In this document: positions 25,374 to 33,100 of the stretch, piece by piece
Layout of the letters: each line of letters starts with the position of its first letter
Numbering within the stretch: the first letter of the stretch is position 1
DNA from: Phycisphaerae bacterium
Lineage (GTDB): Bacteria > Planctomycetota > Phycisphaerae > UBA1845 > JAFGLZ01
Length of the DNA stretch: 64,000 nt
Assembly (NCBI GenBank): GCA_016927755.1
Contig: JAFGLZ010000023.1
Span: 1 to 64,000, forward strand
Reading direction: 5' to 3'
Made by a program: the position numbers and the translations under genes
Notes under the pieces: generated by a model
The model's database searches: none
What the model was told of the DNA's origin: nothing
What the model saw: the letters and a program-made list of their open reading frames with translations, nothing else

Positions 25374-27305
25374 TCATTCTGACGGTTGGCTGACGATCGG
25401 GAGCACGATCCGCGAGGGATGCGCGCTGCTTCTGTGGATCTTGATCGTCGGCGGCCGGCCCGGCGGGTTCGGAAAATGGTCGACGTCGGCGCCGGCGATG
25501 GCGATTCGGATTCGGTGGCCGGCTCGGAACAGGTGCGAGACCGGCAGGACGTCGAAGGTCAGTTCGGCGACCTCGTTCGGTTTCAGGAACATCGCGTCGG
25601 CGCGTCGGAACGTGCGATAGGGGACGACCTGCTTGTAGGGCGGCTCGGCGCTGCTCAGTTTGCGGTGGACGGCTCGCAGCAGGCCCTCGGTCACGTAGTG
25701 CACATTGCCTTTCTCGTCGACGTCTTCCAGATAGACGAAGAAGTTTCCGTCCTTGGCCGACGAGGTGACGTGGAGCGTTACGATCGGGTGGCCGGTGACC
25801 TCGGTATCTTGGGTGAGCGGCTCGGTCTCGTAGCAGAGCAGCTTCTTGTCCCGCGCCTTGCGGTCGGGATACACGACCGGCCCGCCGATCAGGAGGCAGT
25901 TCCATCGGGCGTGGCCTCCGGTGCCGTGGGTGTAGTCGACCGTGCAGGCGTCACTCGCATCAGGGGCGCTCGGCTTGTCGGCTATCAACTTGGCGTTCGG
26001 TCCGAGATAGAAGGCGCGCGGGGTCGCCGGCGGGGGCCAGGCATCGGCGGATTTCCACTTCTCCTGGCCCATCGTGTAGTAATGGATCGGCTTGTCGTTC
26101 TGGATGCCCGTGTCGGTGCCGCGCAGGTGGTGCTCGAAGAAGCGGAACAGCTCGACCCGCATGTCGAACCGGGTTGGCTCGCCGACGTACGGGCCGCAGT
26201 TGTTGTCACCGCCGTGGTCCCAGGGTCCGAGGATGAGGCGATTCTTCTTACCGGTCAGCGTCAGGTGACGCTTGATGGCCGCGTGGGGATACCCTCCGTC
26301 GAACCACCCGCTGACTCCGTAGACGGCGGCGCCGGATGCGTCGAGATCCTTGACGAACGTGTGCGGGCTGAAGGTGTCGGCGCTCATCGTCCACTCGTAG
26401 GGCACGCGATCGTCCCTGAAGGTGAACTGGAGGGCCGAGGCGTGGACGTCCCAGTTGTAGGCGTGGTCTTTCACGGCGGCGGCCAGCATGGAGCCATCGC
26501 GGTCGGCGTCGACGGGGCGGACGCCCTTTAGCACAAGACCGACGAGGGGGCCCTCGAATTCATAGGCCAGGTCGGGGATCGTGTTCTCGTCCAGTTGCCG
26601 GTTGAGCTTGCCCCAGCCCTTGGTGAACCAGGTCAGGTGGATGCCACCGGGGTAGGCGATGTCGGTATAGACATCGAAGAGGCTGAACAGTGGGGCGGCG
26701 GCCTTGACGGCGGGATGCTTGTTGACGGCGAGGAACTCGGCCGTCGTGCCGTTGTAGCTGATGCCGGTGGTGCCGACGGTTCCGTCGGACCAGGATTGGC
26801 GGATGATCCAGTCGACGAGGTCGGCTCCGTCCTTGATCTCGTCGATCGACCAGCAGCAGGGGCGGGTGCCGAAGGATGCGCCGGAGCCCCGTGCATCGAC
26901 GGCGATCCATGCGTAGCCTCGGGCGATGAAGAACTTGGCCAGATCGGACGGTTCGGGTCCGGCCAGGAGATTGAAGGGGAATTGGTACGCGATGGATCGC
27001 CAGTAGCGGGTCTGCTCGACGATGGCGGGCATTCGTTCGTCCGGCTCGAGGCCCTTGGGCAGATAGACGTCGATGGCGATCTTGCAGCCGTCGCGCATGG
27101 TGACGTATTGGCCGGTTCGCGTGACGCCTTGGTAGCGAGCGGGGAACTTGGTCTCGATCTGCTTCTGGTCGTACCAGGCCGCGTCTCCGCCGGTTTTGGG
27201 CGCGGCGCACCCGATGACGGCAAGGAGCGGGACAGACGACAATAGACAGAGGCGCGCTCGATCCAGGAAGCGGGGCGAGAGGTGAGAACGAAGGGGTGCG
27301 GTCAT
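25374..27305 (-). CDS. CocE/NonD family (S15-like) lipoprotein hydrolase
   Basis: Start ATG 27305 has GGGAG eight bases upstream and begins a lipoprotein signal with the lipobox LAVIGC. A longer in-frame start would run into repeat copy D and is rejected. 643 residues: an alpha/beta hydrolase core with MRDGCKIAIDVYLPKGL, the oxyanion/Tyr region VEQTRYWRS, the nucleophile elbow GTTGISYNGTTAEF (Ser about 190), YGVSGWFDGGYP, LILGPWDHGGDNN with the catalytic His, and a C-terminal jelly-roll (PepX_C) domain (YVTEGLLRAVHRK, VSHLFRAGHRIRIAIAGAD). Family members cleave acyl groups or X-Pro dipeptides; the substrate here is unknown. Envelope-anchored. Confidence 0.82.
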   Translation of the reverse strand: MTAPLRSHLSPRFLDRARLCLLSSVPLLAVIGCAAPKTGGDAAWYDQKQIETKFPARYQGVTRTGQYVTMRDGCKIAIDVYLPKGLEPDERMPAIVEQTRYWRSIAYQFPFNLLAGPEPSDLAKFFIARGYAWIAVDARGSGASFGTRPCCWSIDEIKDGADLVDWIIRQSWSDGTVGTTGISYNGTTAEFLAVNKHPAVKAAAPLFSLFDVYTDIAYPGGIHLTWFTKGWGKLNRQLDENTIPDLAYEFEGPLVGLVLKGVRPVDADRDGSMLAAAVKDHAYNWDVHASALQFTFRDDRVPYEWTMSADTFSPHTFVKDLDASGAAVYGVSGWFDGGYPHAAIKRHLTLTGKKNRLILGPWDHGGDNNCGPYVGEPTRFDMRVELFRFFEHHLRGTDTGIQNDKPIHYYTMGQEKWKSADAWPPPATPRAFYLGPNAKLIADKPSAPDASDACTVDYTHGTGGHARWNCLLIGGPVVYPDRKARDKKLLCYETEPLTQDTEVTGHPIVTLHVTSSAKDGNFFVYLEDVDEKGNVHYVTEGLLRAVHRKLSSAEPPYKQVVPYRTFRRADAMFLKPNEVAELTFDVLPVSHLFRAGHRIRIAIAGADVDHFPNPPGRPPTIKIHRSSAHPSRIVLPIVSQPSE

Positions 27306-27426
27306 GTCGGGATCTCCCATGATGAGGACGCTCAGGCGACCTGCATCAGCGATTGAACTGCACGTCCACGGCGAGTGATCGATGGGAGGCTGATGGCTGT
27401 GAACGTGGGGGGGCAACTCACGGTTG

Positions 27427-27501
27427 AATTCGCGTCCCCCACCTCTGAAGAGATGGGCCACCCGATACCTGTGATCCGCTCGAACACTTGCGCAAGCAGC
27501 A
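27427..27501 (+). repeat. Dispersed intergenic repeat, copy D (3' half)
   Basis: Only the second half of the element is recognisable: AATTCGCGTCC, hairpin 27438-27457 (CCCACCTCTGAAGAGATGGG), GGGCCACCC, then GATCCGCTCGAAC aligned to the GATCTGTTCAAA block and a GCAAGCAGC end. Relative to the other copies the stem has a paired G-C to T-A exchange, so pairing is kept at that position. It lies in the 253-base gap between the hydrolase and the N-formylglutamate amidohydrolase gene; nothing else is seen in that gap. Confidence 0.7.
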
Positions 27502-27558
27502 TAGATGTCCGGATGATAGCGTCAATGCCGTGGGTTGGCACGAGATGTCCCTGCCGGT

Positions 27559-28248
27559 TCAGGTAAGGCGCTCGCACCAGGCGTTCAGTGCCGTCAGGAC
27601 GCGCGAACGTTTCTCGGCGAGGGTCATGAAGGGGGCCCGTGACAGCTCCAACTGGACCCATGGCAGCTCCGCGGCGTGCGAGCGAATGATGTGGCCGCCC
27701 GAGAAAGGGACGTTGATGGAGACGGGGTGATCGAAGGCGCGTTCGAGGCAGGCGGCCAGCGACGTTAGCCACTCTGTCGGACACGCTGCCTCCCCGTCGC
27801 TCAGGCAGACCCAGGGGCGCTCGAGGTTGGGATCGGGTCCGATCGGAGGCCCCAGAGCGGCCATCGTGTGACAGTCCACGCCGAGGCGGACGCCGGCGCC
27901 GGCCAGCTCGCGGAGGCGACGGTGGTAGGGGCGGTAGTAGCGTGCCAACAGCGCCTCGATCGCCGGCTCGGTCAGGGGCGTTCGGTAGACGGGGACGTTC
28001 CAGCACGTGTGCGTCTTGACGACGCCGTCGGGTCGACGATCGTTTTCGGCCCGGTTGAGATCGACGATGGCGCGGGCGACGTCGGTGGTGAGGAAGGCGG
28101 CCACTTCGGAATCGAGGTCGTAGATCTCGGCGGCACCGCCGTCGGCGTCTTCGCGGATGTCCTTCTCGGAGAGGGCGCACTGGGGGGCGACCTCCGGCGG
28201 CACGCGCGATCCGGCATGCGGGACGGAGATGAGGATGGGCAGGGTCAT
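27559..28248 (-). CDS. N-formylglutamate amidohydrolase family protein
   Basis: The 229-residue product matches the N-formylglutamate amidohydrolase family at normal length: ILISVPHAGSRVP at the N-terminus, VDLNRAENDRRPDG, the metal/active-site region GVDCHTMAALGPP (about residues 120-133), INVPFSGGHII, and LELSRAPFM near the end. The characterised activity (HutG) cleaves N-formyl-L-glutamate to glutamate and formate; relatives act on other N-acyl amino acids or peptides. The gene starts inside the end of the gamma-glutamyltransferase gene (four-base overlap), so the two are co-translated. No other hut genes are present, which suggests a role other than histidine breakdown (inference). Confidence 0.85.
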   Translation of the reverse strand: MTLPILISVPHAGSRVPPEVAPQCALSEKDIREDADGGAAEIYDLDSEVAAFLTTDVARAIVDLNRAENDRRPDGVVKTHTCWNVPVYRTPLTEPAIEALLARYYRPYHRRLRELAGAGVRLGVDCHTMAALGPPIGPDPNLERPWVCLSDGEAACPTEWLTSLAACLERAFDHPVSINVPFSGGHIIRSHAAELPWVQLELSRAPFMTLAEKRSRVLTALNAWCERLT

Positions 28249-29855
28249 CCGGTCGGTCCTCCGGCCGATCCGTCTCGTCGGGGGTCTGCCACGCCGGTGA
28301 ACTCGTCTCGTTCGCGGAGGACGAGCTGGACGCAGCCGAGGTAGAACGAGTGAGGGTCACGAACGTCGATCTGGAAGCCGTGCTGCTCAAGCGCCTTTAG
28401 GACGTCGCTCCGCATCCGGGTCGCCTCGATGGCGACGACGGATTTGAGGGAGCAATGGAGGCGCGGGGCGTCGACGGCGGCGAACGGGGTTTGTGTCCGC
28501 AGGCGGACGATGACCTGGAAGATCGACGACGTGATGCGTTCGCTGCCCGGGGACCCGATCACCAGCCAGGGCCGTTTGCCGCGGCTGACGATCGTCGGGG
28601 CGACGCTTGCCCAGGGCACCGCGTTCGGGCGCATGTGGTACGGGTGTGAGATGTCCTCGTACTCGAACGCACTCATGTAGTTGTTGTAGAGGAAGCCGAG
28701 CTCCGGCGTCGCGACGCAGGCGCCGTAGACGTTCTCGATCGACTGGGTCAGCCCGACGACGTTTCCGAGACGGTCCATCACGGACAGGTGCGTGGTCTCG
28801 CCGTGGACCTTTAGGCGCTTGGCGACCTGCTTTGCGGCCAGCTTGGCGTAGTCGTCGCTGAGCATCCGCTTGTGTGAGACTTGGGGATAGAAGCTGGGGT
28901 CGAAGGGCCGGTCTTGCCGGTCGAGGAAGGCCCTTCGGATGATCTCGGCCAGGGCGACGGCGCCCTTGGGCGTGTCGAAATCGCGGTAGGCCGGCGGGAT
29001 TTGTCGGTGGATGTTGAACATTTCGACGAGGGTCCTTCCGGCGCCCGGCGGCGGGAAGGTGAAGATCCTCAGACCGTTGAAGGCGCAGGTCACCGGTCGT
29101 CGCTCGATGGGGCGGGGTATCTGGGCGAGGTCGTCCTTCTGGATCAGGCCTCCGTTTCGGAGCATGTCGTCGTGGATGATCCGTGCGATCCGGCCCGTGT
29201 AGAAGTCCTTGATGCCCTTTTGGGCCAAGCGGCGGAGCGTTTCGGCGAGTACGGGTTGCTTCAGGATGGAGCCGATCGGATGGGGTCGGACGCCTTCGCG
29301 GAGGAAGAATGTGGCGGCGTTTCCGGCCTGGAGGTGCTTGAGGTCTCGCTTGGTGAGGGCGAACTGGAGGGGGGTGACCTCGACGCCCTGCTCGGCCAGG
29401 CGAATGGCGGGTTCGAGCACGCGCGCGAGCTTGAGCTTGCCGTATCGTTCCAGGGCGTATCGGAGCGTGGCGGGAGTGCTGGGTACGGTGGTAGCGCGGT
29501 ATCCGCGTCGGCGATCGCGTTTGGCGAGGGACTCCGGCGCGGCGCGGTTGGGCGCCCGCGAGGAGCCGTCGAGGGCGAAGGTTCGACGGGACTCTTGGTG
29601 ACGGATCAGCATCATCGTCTGCCCGCCAAGGCCCGAGGCGGCCGGTTCGCACACGCCCAGGGCAAAGGCGGCGGCGACGGCCGCGTCAACGGCGTTTCCG
29701 CCGTCGGCAAGCATTTCGGCGCCGGCTTCGGTGGCCCGGTAGTGGGCGGTGGCGACCATGCCGTTCTTCGAGACGGCGACGCGTTGGGGATGGCGCACGC
29801 GCCGATCGTCGAGGTCGAGCAGGTCGGTATCGACGCGTGGGGGTCTCGTTTCCAT
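28245..29855 (-). CDS. ggt: Gamma-glutamyltransferase without signal peptide
   Basis: 536 residues spanning the whole GGT family. The self-processing nucleophile is Thr 354 in GETTHLSVMDRLGN. The upstream region has GMVATAHYRATEAGAEMLA and GGNAVDAAVAAAFALGVCEP; downstream are SNPS-like GSPGSERI and PWASVAPTIV. GGT hydrolyses or transfers gamma-glutamyl groups, for example from glutathione. Classic GGT is periplasmic, but this N-terminus (ETRPPRVDTDLLDLDD) is acidic with no signal peptide, so a cytoplasmic enzyme is likely. It lies five bases after the ATP-grasp/M20 gene and overlaps the N-formylglutamate amidohydrolase gene, indicating one operon. The 4-gene context suggests intracellular gamma-glutamyl or peptide metabolism. 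Confidence 0.88.
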   Translation of the reverse strand: METRPPRVDTDLLDLDDRRVRHPQRVAVSKNGMVATAHYRATEAGAEMLADGGNAVDAAVAAAFALGVCEPAASGLGGQTMMLIRHQESRRTFALDGSSRAPNRAAPESLAKRDRRRGYRATTVPSTPATLRYALERYGKLKLARVLEPAIRLAEQGVEVTPLQFALTKRDLKHLQAGNAATFFLREGVRPHPIGSILKQPVLAETLRRLAQKGIKDFYTGRIARIIHDDMLRNGGLIQKDDLAQIPRPIERRPVTCAFNGLRIFTFPPPGAGRTLVEMFNIHRQIPPAYRDFDTPKGAVALAEIIRRAFLDRQDRPFDPSFYPQVSHKRMLSDDYAKLAAKQVAKRLKVHGETTHLSVMDRLGNVVGLTQSIENVYGACVATPELGFLYNNYMSAFEYEDISHPYHMRPNAVPWASVAPTIVSRGKRPWLVIGSPGSERITSSIFQVIVRLRTQTPFAAVDAPRLHCSLKSVVAIEATRMRSDVLKALEQHGFQIDVRDPHSFYLGCVQLVLRERDEFTGVADPRRDGSAGGPTG

Positions 29856-29860
29856 GGAGG

Positions 29861-32011
29861 CTACTTTCCGAGTTCCGTGAGCAGGGATTGCGCCAAGATC
29901 AGGGTTCGCTGCACCAGGCTGATTCGCTGAACGGACTCGTGCGGGGTGCCGAGGTCCCTGGCGACGGGTCCGACGCCGCAGACGCAGGCCACCTTGGCCG
30001 GGACGAGTCCGGCGACGGAGGGCCAGACGGAGGACTCATGCGTGAGCGGGATCTCCCACTCGGCGGCGAGGCGTTCCATGGCGCGGGCGAGCTGCACGTT
30101 GAGGCGGCGCTCTCGCATGGGGGGACGATCGGAGACGAGCTTCAGCTCCCATCTCGGGCCGCGGCGGTCGAGGCCGGAGCGCATCTTCTCCTCGACGGCG
30201 TCGGCGAGCTTCGCGTCGGGATACGTCATGAGGATCGTGGTCGTCACGCGGTGGGGGAGCAGGAGGGGGAGGCGTTCGGTGTCGATGTCCAGGGCGGAGA
30301 CGGAGACGCGCTGCTTGCGTGAGCTGAGCTTGGCGAAGGACTCGAGCTTCTCGAAGACCCAGCGGAGGACTTCCGGGGTCTTGCTGGGGCGTCCGGGGCG
30401 GAGCGGCTGGCCCTCGACGGTGAATCGGTATCTCCGTTGGCCGCGACGCTGCGTGATGATGCGGTCGCCGACGTTCCCGGGTCGGAGCACGAGCACGCGT
30501 TTGGCCTGGGCCATGGCGGCGCGAATCGTCTGGGCGCTGTAGCGCGCGTCGCGTCCCTCGTCGGTGTAGTAGAGGACGCCGAGAGGCAGCCGGCGCAGCA
30601 GGCGCTGGCCGCGCAGGGCCCGGAGGGCATACTCGAGGCTGACGAGCGGGGCTCGGGACGATCCGATTCCGTCACCGTAGAGCCACTCGGGCTCGCGGCG
30701 GAACATCTGGGTGGGCAGGTTGGCGTGGACGGGCCTATCGAGGTGTCCGACGAGGAGCGTGCCTCCCTGTAATCCCTTGGCGGTTTCCCAGGTCCATGCG
30801 GCGGGGTCGTCGGTGAGTTCCGGGACCGGGCGCATGCCCAGGCCGGTGAGCATTTGATCGACCCGTCGAACGCTTTCCTGCAGGCCGATCGGGTCGCCCG
30901 TGTGGCTGATGATCTCGGTCCATTCCTTGAGCCGATTCTCGATTTCGTCACGGCGCTGGGTGATGAAGGCGAAGACGTGCGTCGGAGGGTCGACGGACTT
31001 GCCGTCGAGCTTCGGCGGCTCGGGCGTGCCGAAGTAGCGGGCGCTTGCCTCGCGAACGAGTCGGTTGACGGTGGCGGCGAAGTCCATCCCGACGTGGTGT
31101 GCTCCGACGAGATAGGAGCCATGCTCGCCGAGGCTGGGCAGACTGTTGACCTCGAGGATGTAGAGGTTTCCCGCGTCGTCGAGGCGCATATCGACGCGGG
31201 CGCAGTCGTAGCACCCCAGCGCGGTGAAGGCCTTCCTGGCGAGGTCCTGTGATCGGTCCCTCAACTCGTCATCGATCGGGGCCGGGCAGAGGTGGGAGAT
31301 CGTTCTGCCGCTCTGGCCGGTCTTGTCCTCCCAGGTGTAGATGGCCTCGCCCTCGCCGCCGAAGACGATCTCTACCGGCGGCAAGGCCTCGGGCGGATTG
31401 TTGCCGATCAGGCCGACGTTGATCTCCCGTCCCTTGACGTACCGCTCGACGAGGACGGGCTGCTGGAATCGGCTGAAGATGACCTCGACGCCCTCTCGCA
31501 TTTCGTCTTCGTTGTTGACGACCCGCAGTCCGAAGGAGACGGCCTCATTCTTGGGCTTGACGATCAGGGGGAAGGGCAGGTCCGGCAGGGGCGCGTCGGG
31601 TCCATCGAGGACGGCGAATTCGGGCGTGGGCAGGCCCTGCTGTTGGAGGATCATCTTGGTGACGACTTTGTCGAGGGCCAGGGAGTGCGCCAGCGGTCCG
31701 GATGCGACGTAGGGGATGCCCACCATTTCCAGGATGCTCGGGACGTGGGTGTAGCGGGCCTGGCCCTGAATGCCGTAGGAGACGTTGAAGACCATGCCGG
31801 GGCGTTCGCCCTTGACGACGCGGGGCATGAATTCCTCGATCCGGTTGACCAGGTCCTTGTCGCCCTCGAAGGCGACGACCTGGTGTCCTCCCTTCTTCAG
31901 GGCGTTCGTGAGCCTGGTGATGGTCTTCTGCCCGATCTTCTCCTGGTTGGGGATGCCGAAGAGGTTGACGACGTTCCGGCTCTCTCGGTTGTAGACGATG
32001 GCGATCTTCAT
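29861..32011 (-). CDS. ATP-grasp (D-Ala-D-Ala ligase-like) fused to M20 peptidase-like domain
   Basis: 716 residues. Residues 1-335 are a D-alanine-D-alanine ligase-like ATP-grasp domain: AIVYNRE start, FNVSYGIQGQARY (73-88), LIVKPKNEAVSFG (149-161), ARVDMRLDD with Asp 274, and YILEVNSLPSLGEHG with Glu 287 and Asn 289, the Mg-ATP residues. Residues 345-716 resemble M20 metallopeptidases: LLVGHLDRPV (His 423, Asp 425), WLYGDGIGSSR (443-453), YYTDEGRDA (Glu 485) and a terminal GTPHES. The M20 bridging Asp appears to be Ser and the second Glu after 485 is Gly, so the peptidase site may be altered. One polypeptide thus combines an amide-forming and an amide-cleaving type of domain. It heads an operon with GGT and N-formylglutamate amidohydrolase. 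Confidence 0.78.
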   Translation of the reverse strand: MKIAIVYNRESRNVVNLFGIPNQEKIGQKTITRLTNALKKGGHQVVAFEGDKDLVNRIEEFMPRVVKGERPGMVFNVSYGIQGQARYTHVPSILEMVGIPYVASGPLAHSLALDKVVTKMILQQQGLPTPEFAVLDGPDAPLPDLPFPLIVKPKNEAVSFGLRVVNNEDEMREGVEVIFSRFQQPVLVERYVKGREINVGLIGNNPPEALPPVEIVFGGEGEAIYTWEDKTGQSGRTISHLCPAPIDDELRDRSQDLARKAFTALGCYDCARVDMRLDDAGNLYILEVNSLPSLGEHGSYLVGAHHVGMDFAATVNRLVREASARYFGTPEPPKLDGKSVDPPTHVFAFITQRRDEIENRLKEWTEIISHTGDPIGLQESVRRVDQMLTGLGMRPVPELTDDPAAWTWETAKGLQGGTLLVGHLDRPVHANLPTQMFRREPEWLYGDGIGSSRAPLVSLEYALRALRGQRLLRRLPLGVLYYTDEGRDARYSAQTIRAAMAQAKRVLVLRPGNVGDRIITQRRGQRRYRFTVEGQPLRPGRPSKTPEVLRWVFEKLESFAKLSSRKQRVSVSALDIDTERLPLLLPHRVTTTILMTYPDAKLADAVEEKMRSGLDRRGPRWELKLVSDRPPMRERRLNVQLARAMERLAAEWEIPLTHESSVWPSVAGLVPAKVACVCGVGPVARDLGTPHESVQRISLVQRTLILAQSLLTELGK

Positions 32012-32166
32012 GGAGCACTCTCGCGAGCGGGGTGCGCGTCCGCTTCGCCCGGCGAGTCAAATCGGGGCGGGCCGCGCTGTTTTTTCGGACAGGGCTTACC
32101 ATCTAGTGTAAGAGGGATTGGGCAACGGTTCCATACTGGAGTGGCGAACTGAGGACGAAGGGCATG

Positions 32167-32904
32167 CTAGCCCGTGGCCCATTCGAAGCTTTCGAGGTAC
32201 TCGCGGAGGCGTCCGGCGGAGGGGAACCTTCTGGCGATGAGGCCGCGTTTCAGGCCGCAGCAGATTGCCTTGATCTCCGGTACTTGCTTGGCGTACCAGT
32301 TGGCGCCACCGATCGCCTCGTAGAGGACGCCGACGAGCTGAATCACGTCCTCGCGGATTTTCGAGGGGCCGGCGGCGCCCCAGTGGAAGAAGTCGACCAG
32401 TTTGACCACGTAGTGGACGCCGCGGCGACGGACCAGGATGTTGTCGGTGTGAATATCGCCGTGGTATTCGCCGAAGTTGTGGATGCACTCCAGGCCCGAG
32501 GCGATGGCGTGCAACAGGTGGAGGGCTTCGAAGGCCTGCAGGCGTCTGCCGGGCTGCTTTCGGATGAAGTCGGCGAGCAACTCACCCTCGACAAGCTCGC
32601 TGATCAGGCAGGTCAGGTTCATGTTCTTGTAGCGTATCGTCTCGGAGTTGTGGTACTGGATGGTGATTGCGCAATCGCGGAGGCGATCGAGCTTGGTGGC
32701 GTAGAACTTGACCGCTCGATCGCGTGCGTTTCGCTGTGGGAAGAAGATCTTGGCGGCGCGGGGAATGCCCGTCTTGATCTCGACGACCTTGTAGACCTCG
32801 CCCTCCCACCCGCCGCCGAGGAGCGACTCGAAGACGTACTTGCCGGCCAGGCGGCGACCCGGTTGGAAGCCGAAGGAGTCGATCTTCGGGAGACGCTTGG
32901 CCAT
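32167..32904 (-). CDS. Eukaryote-like protein kinase domain protein
   Basis: ATG 32904 gives 245 residues; a longer open frame upstream is Arg/Pro-rich and unsupported. It has a Gly-rich loop (LLGGGWEGEVYKV, about 30-42), the ATP Lys in AAKIFFPQ (about 52), a catalytic loop HGDIHTDNILV (about 150) with Asp and Asn, and the metal site LVDFFHWG in place of DFG. The HGD form of the loop resembles aminoglycoside/choline-kinase-type folds as much as Ser/Thr kinases. There is no sensor, transmembrane or PASTA region. It lies 155 bases upstream of the ATP-grasp/M20 gene on the same strand; whether it shares that operon is open. Confidence 0.72.
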   Translation of the reverse strand: MAKRLPKIDSFGFQPGRRLAGKYVFESLLGGGWEGEVYKVVEIKTGIPRAAKIFFPQRNARDRAVKFYATKLDRLRDCAITIQYHNSETIRYKNMNLTCLISELVEGELLADFIRKQPGRRLQAFEALHLLHAIASGLECIHNFGEYHGDIHTDNILVRRRGVHYVVKLVDFFHWGAAGPSKIREDVIQLVGVLYEAIGGANWYAKQVPEIKAICCGLKRGLIARRFPSAGRLREYLESFEWATG

Positions 32905-33100
32905 GGGAGATTCATCCTCGGGGCGATGCGGCTCGTCGCCCTGCCGAACGGGCCACGAGAATACCCGACGATCGGGGCGAGGGGAATAGAGGGCGCCGGG
33001 TCGGGGCGGTTCGGCCCCGGCTTCCCGCGGGATCGAATCTCTTCTACGATATGCTTTGAGGGCGTTTTCCCGGTGAGTGGGTGACGAAAGGGTGTTGCGC

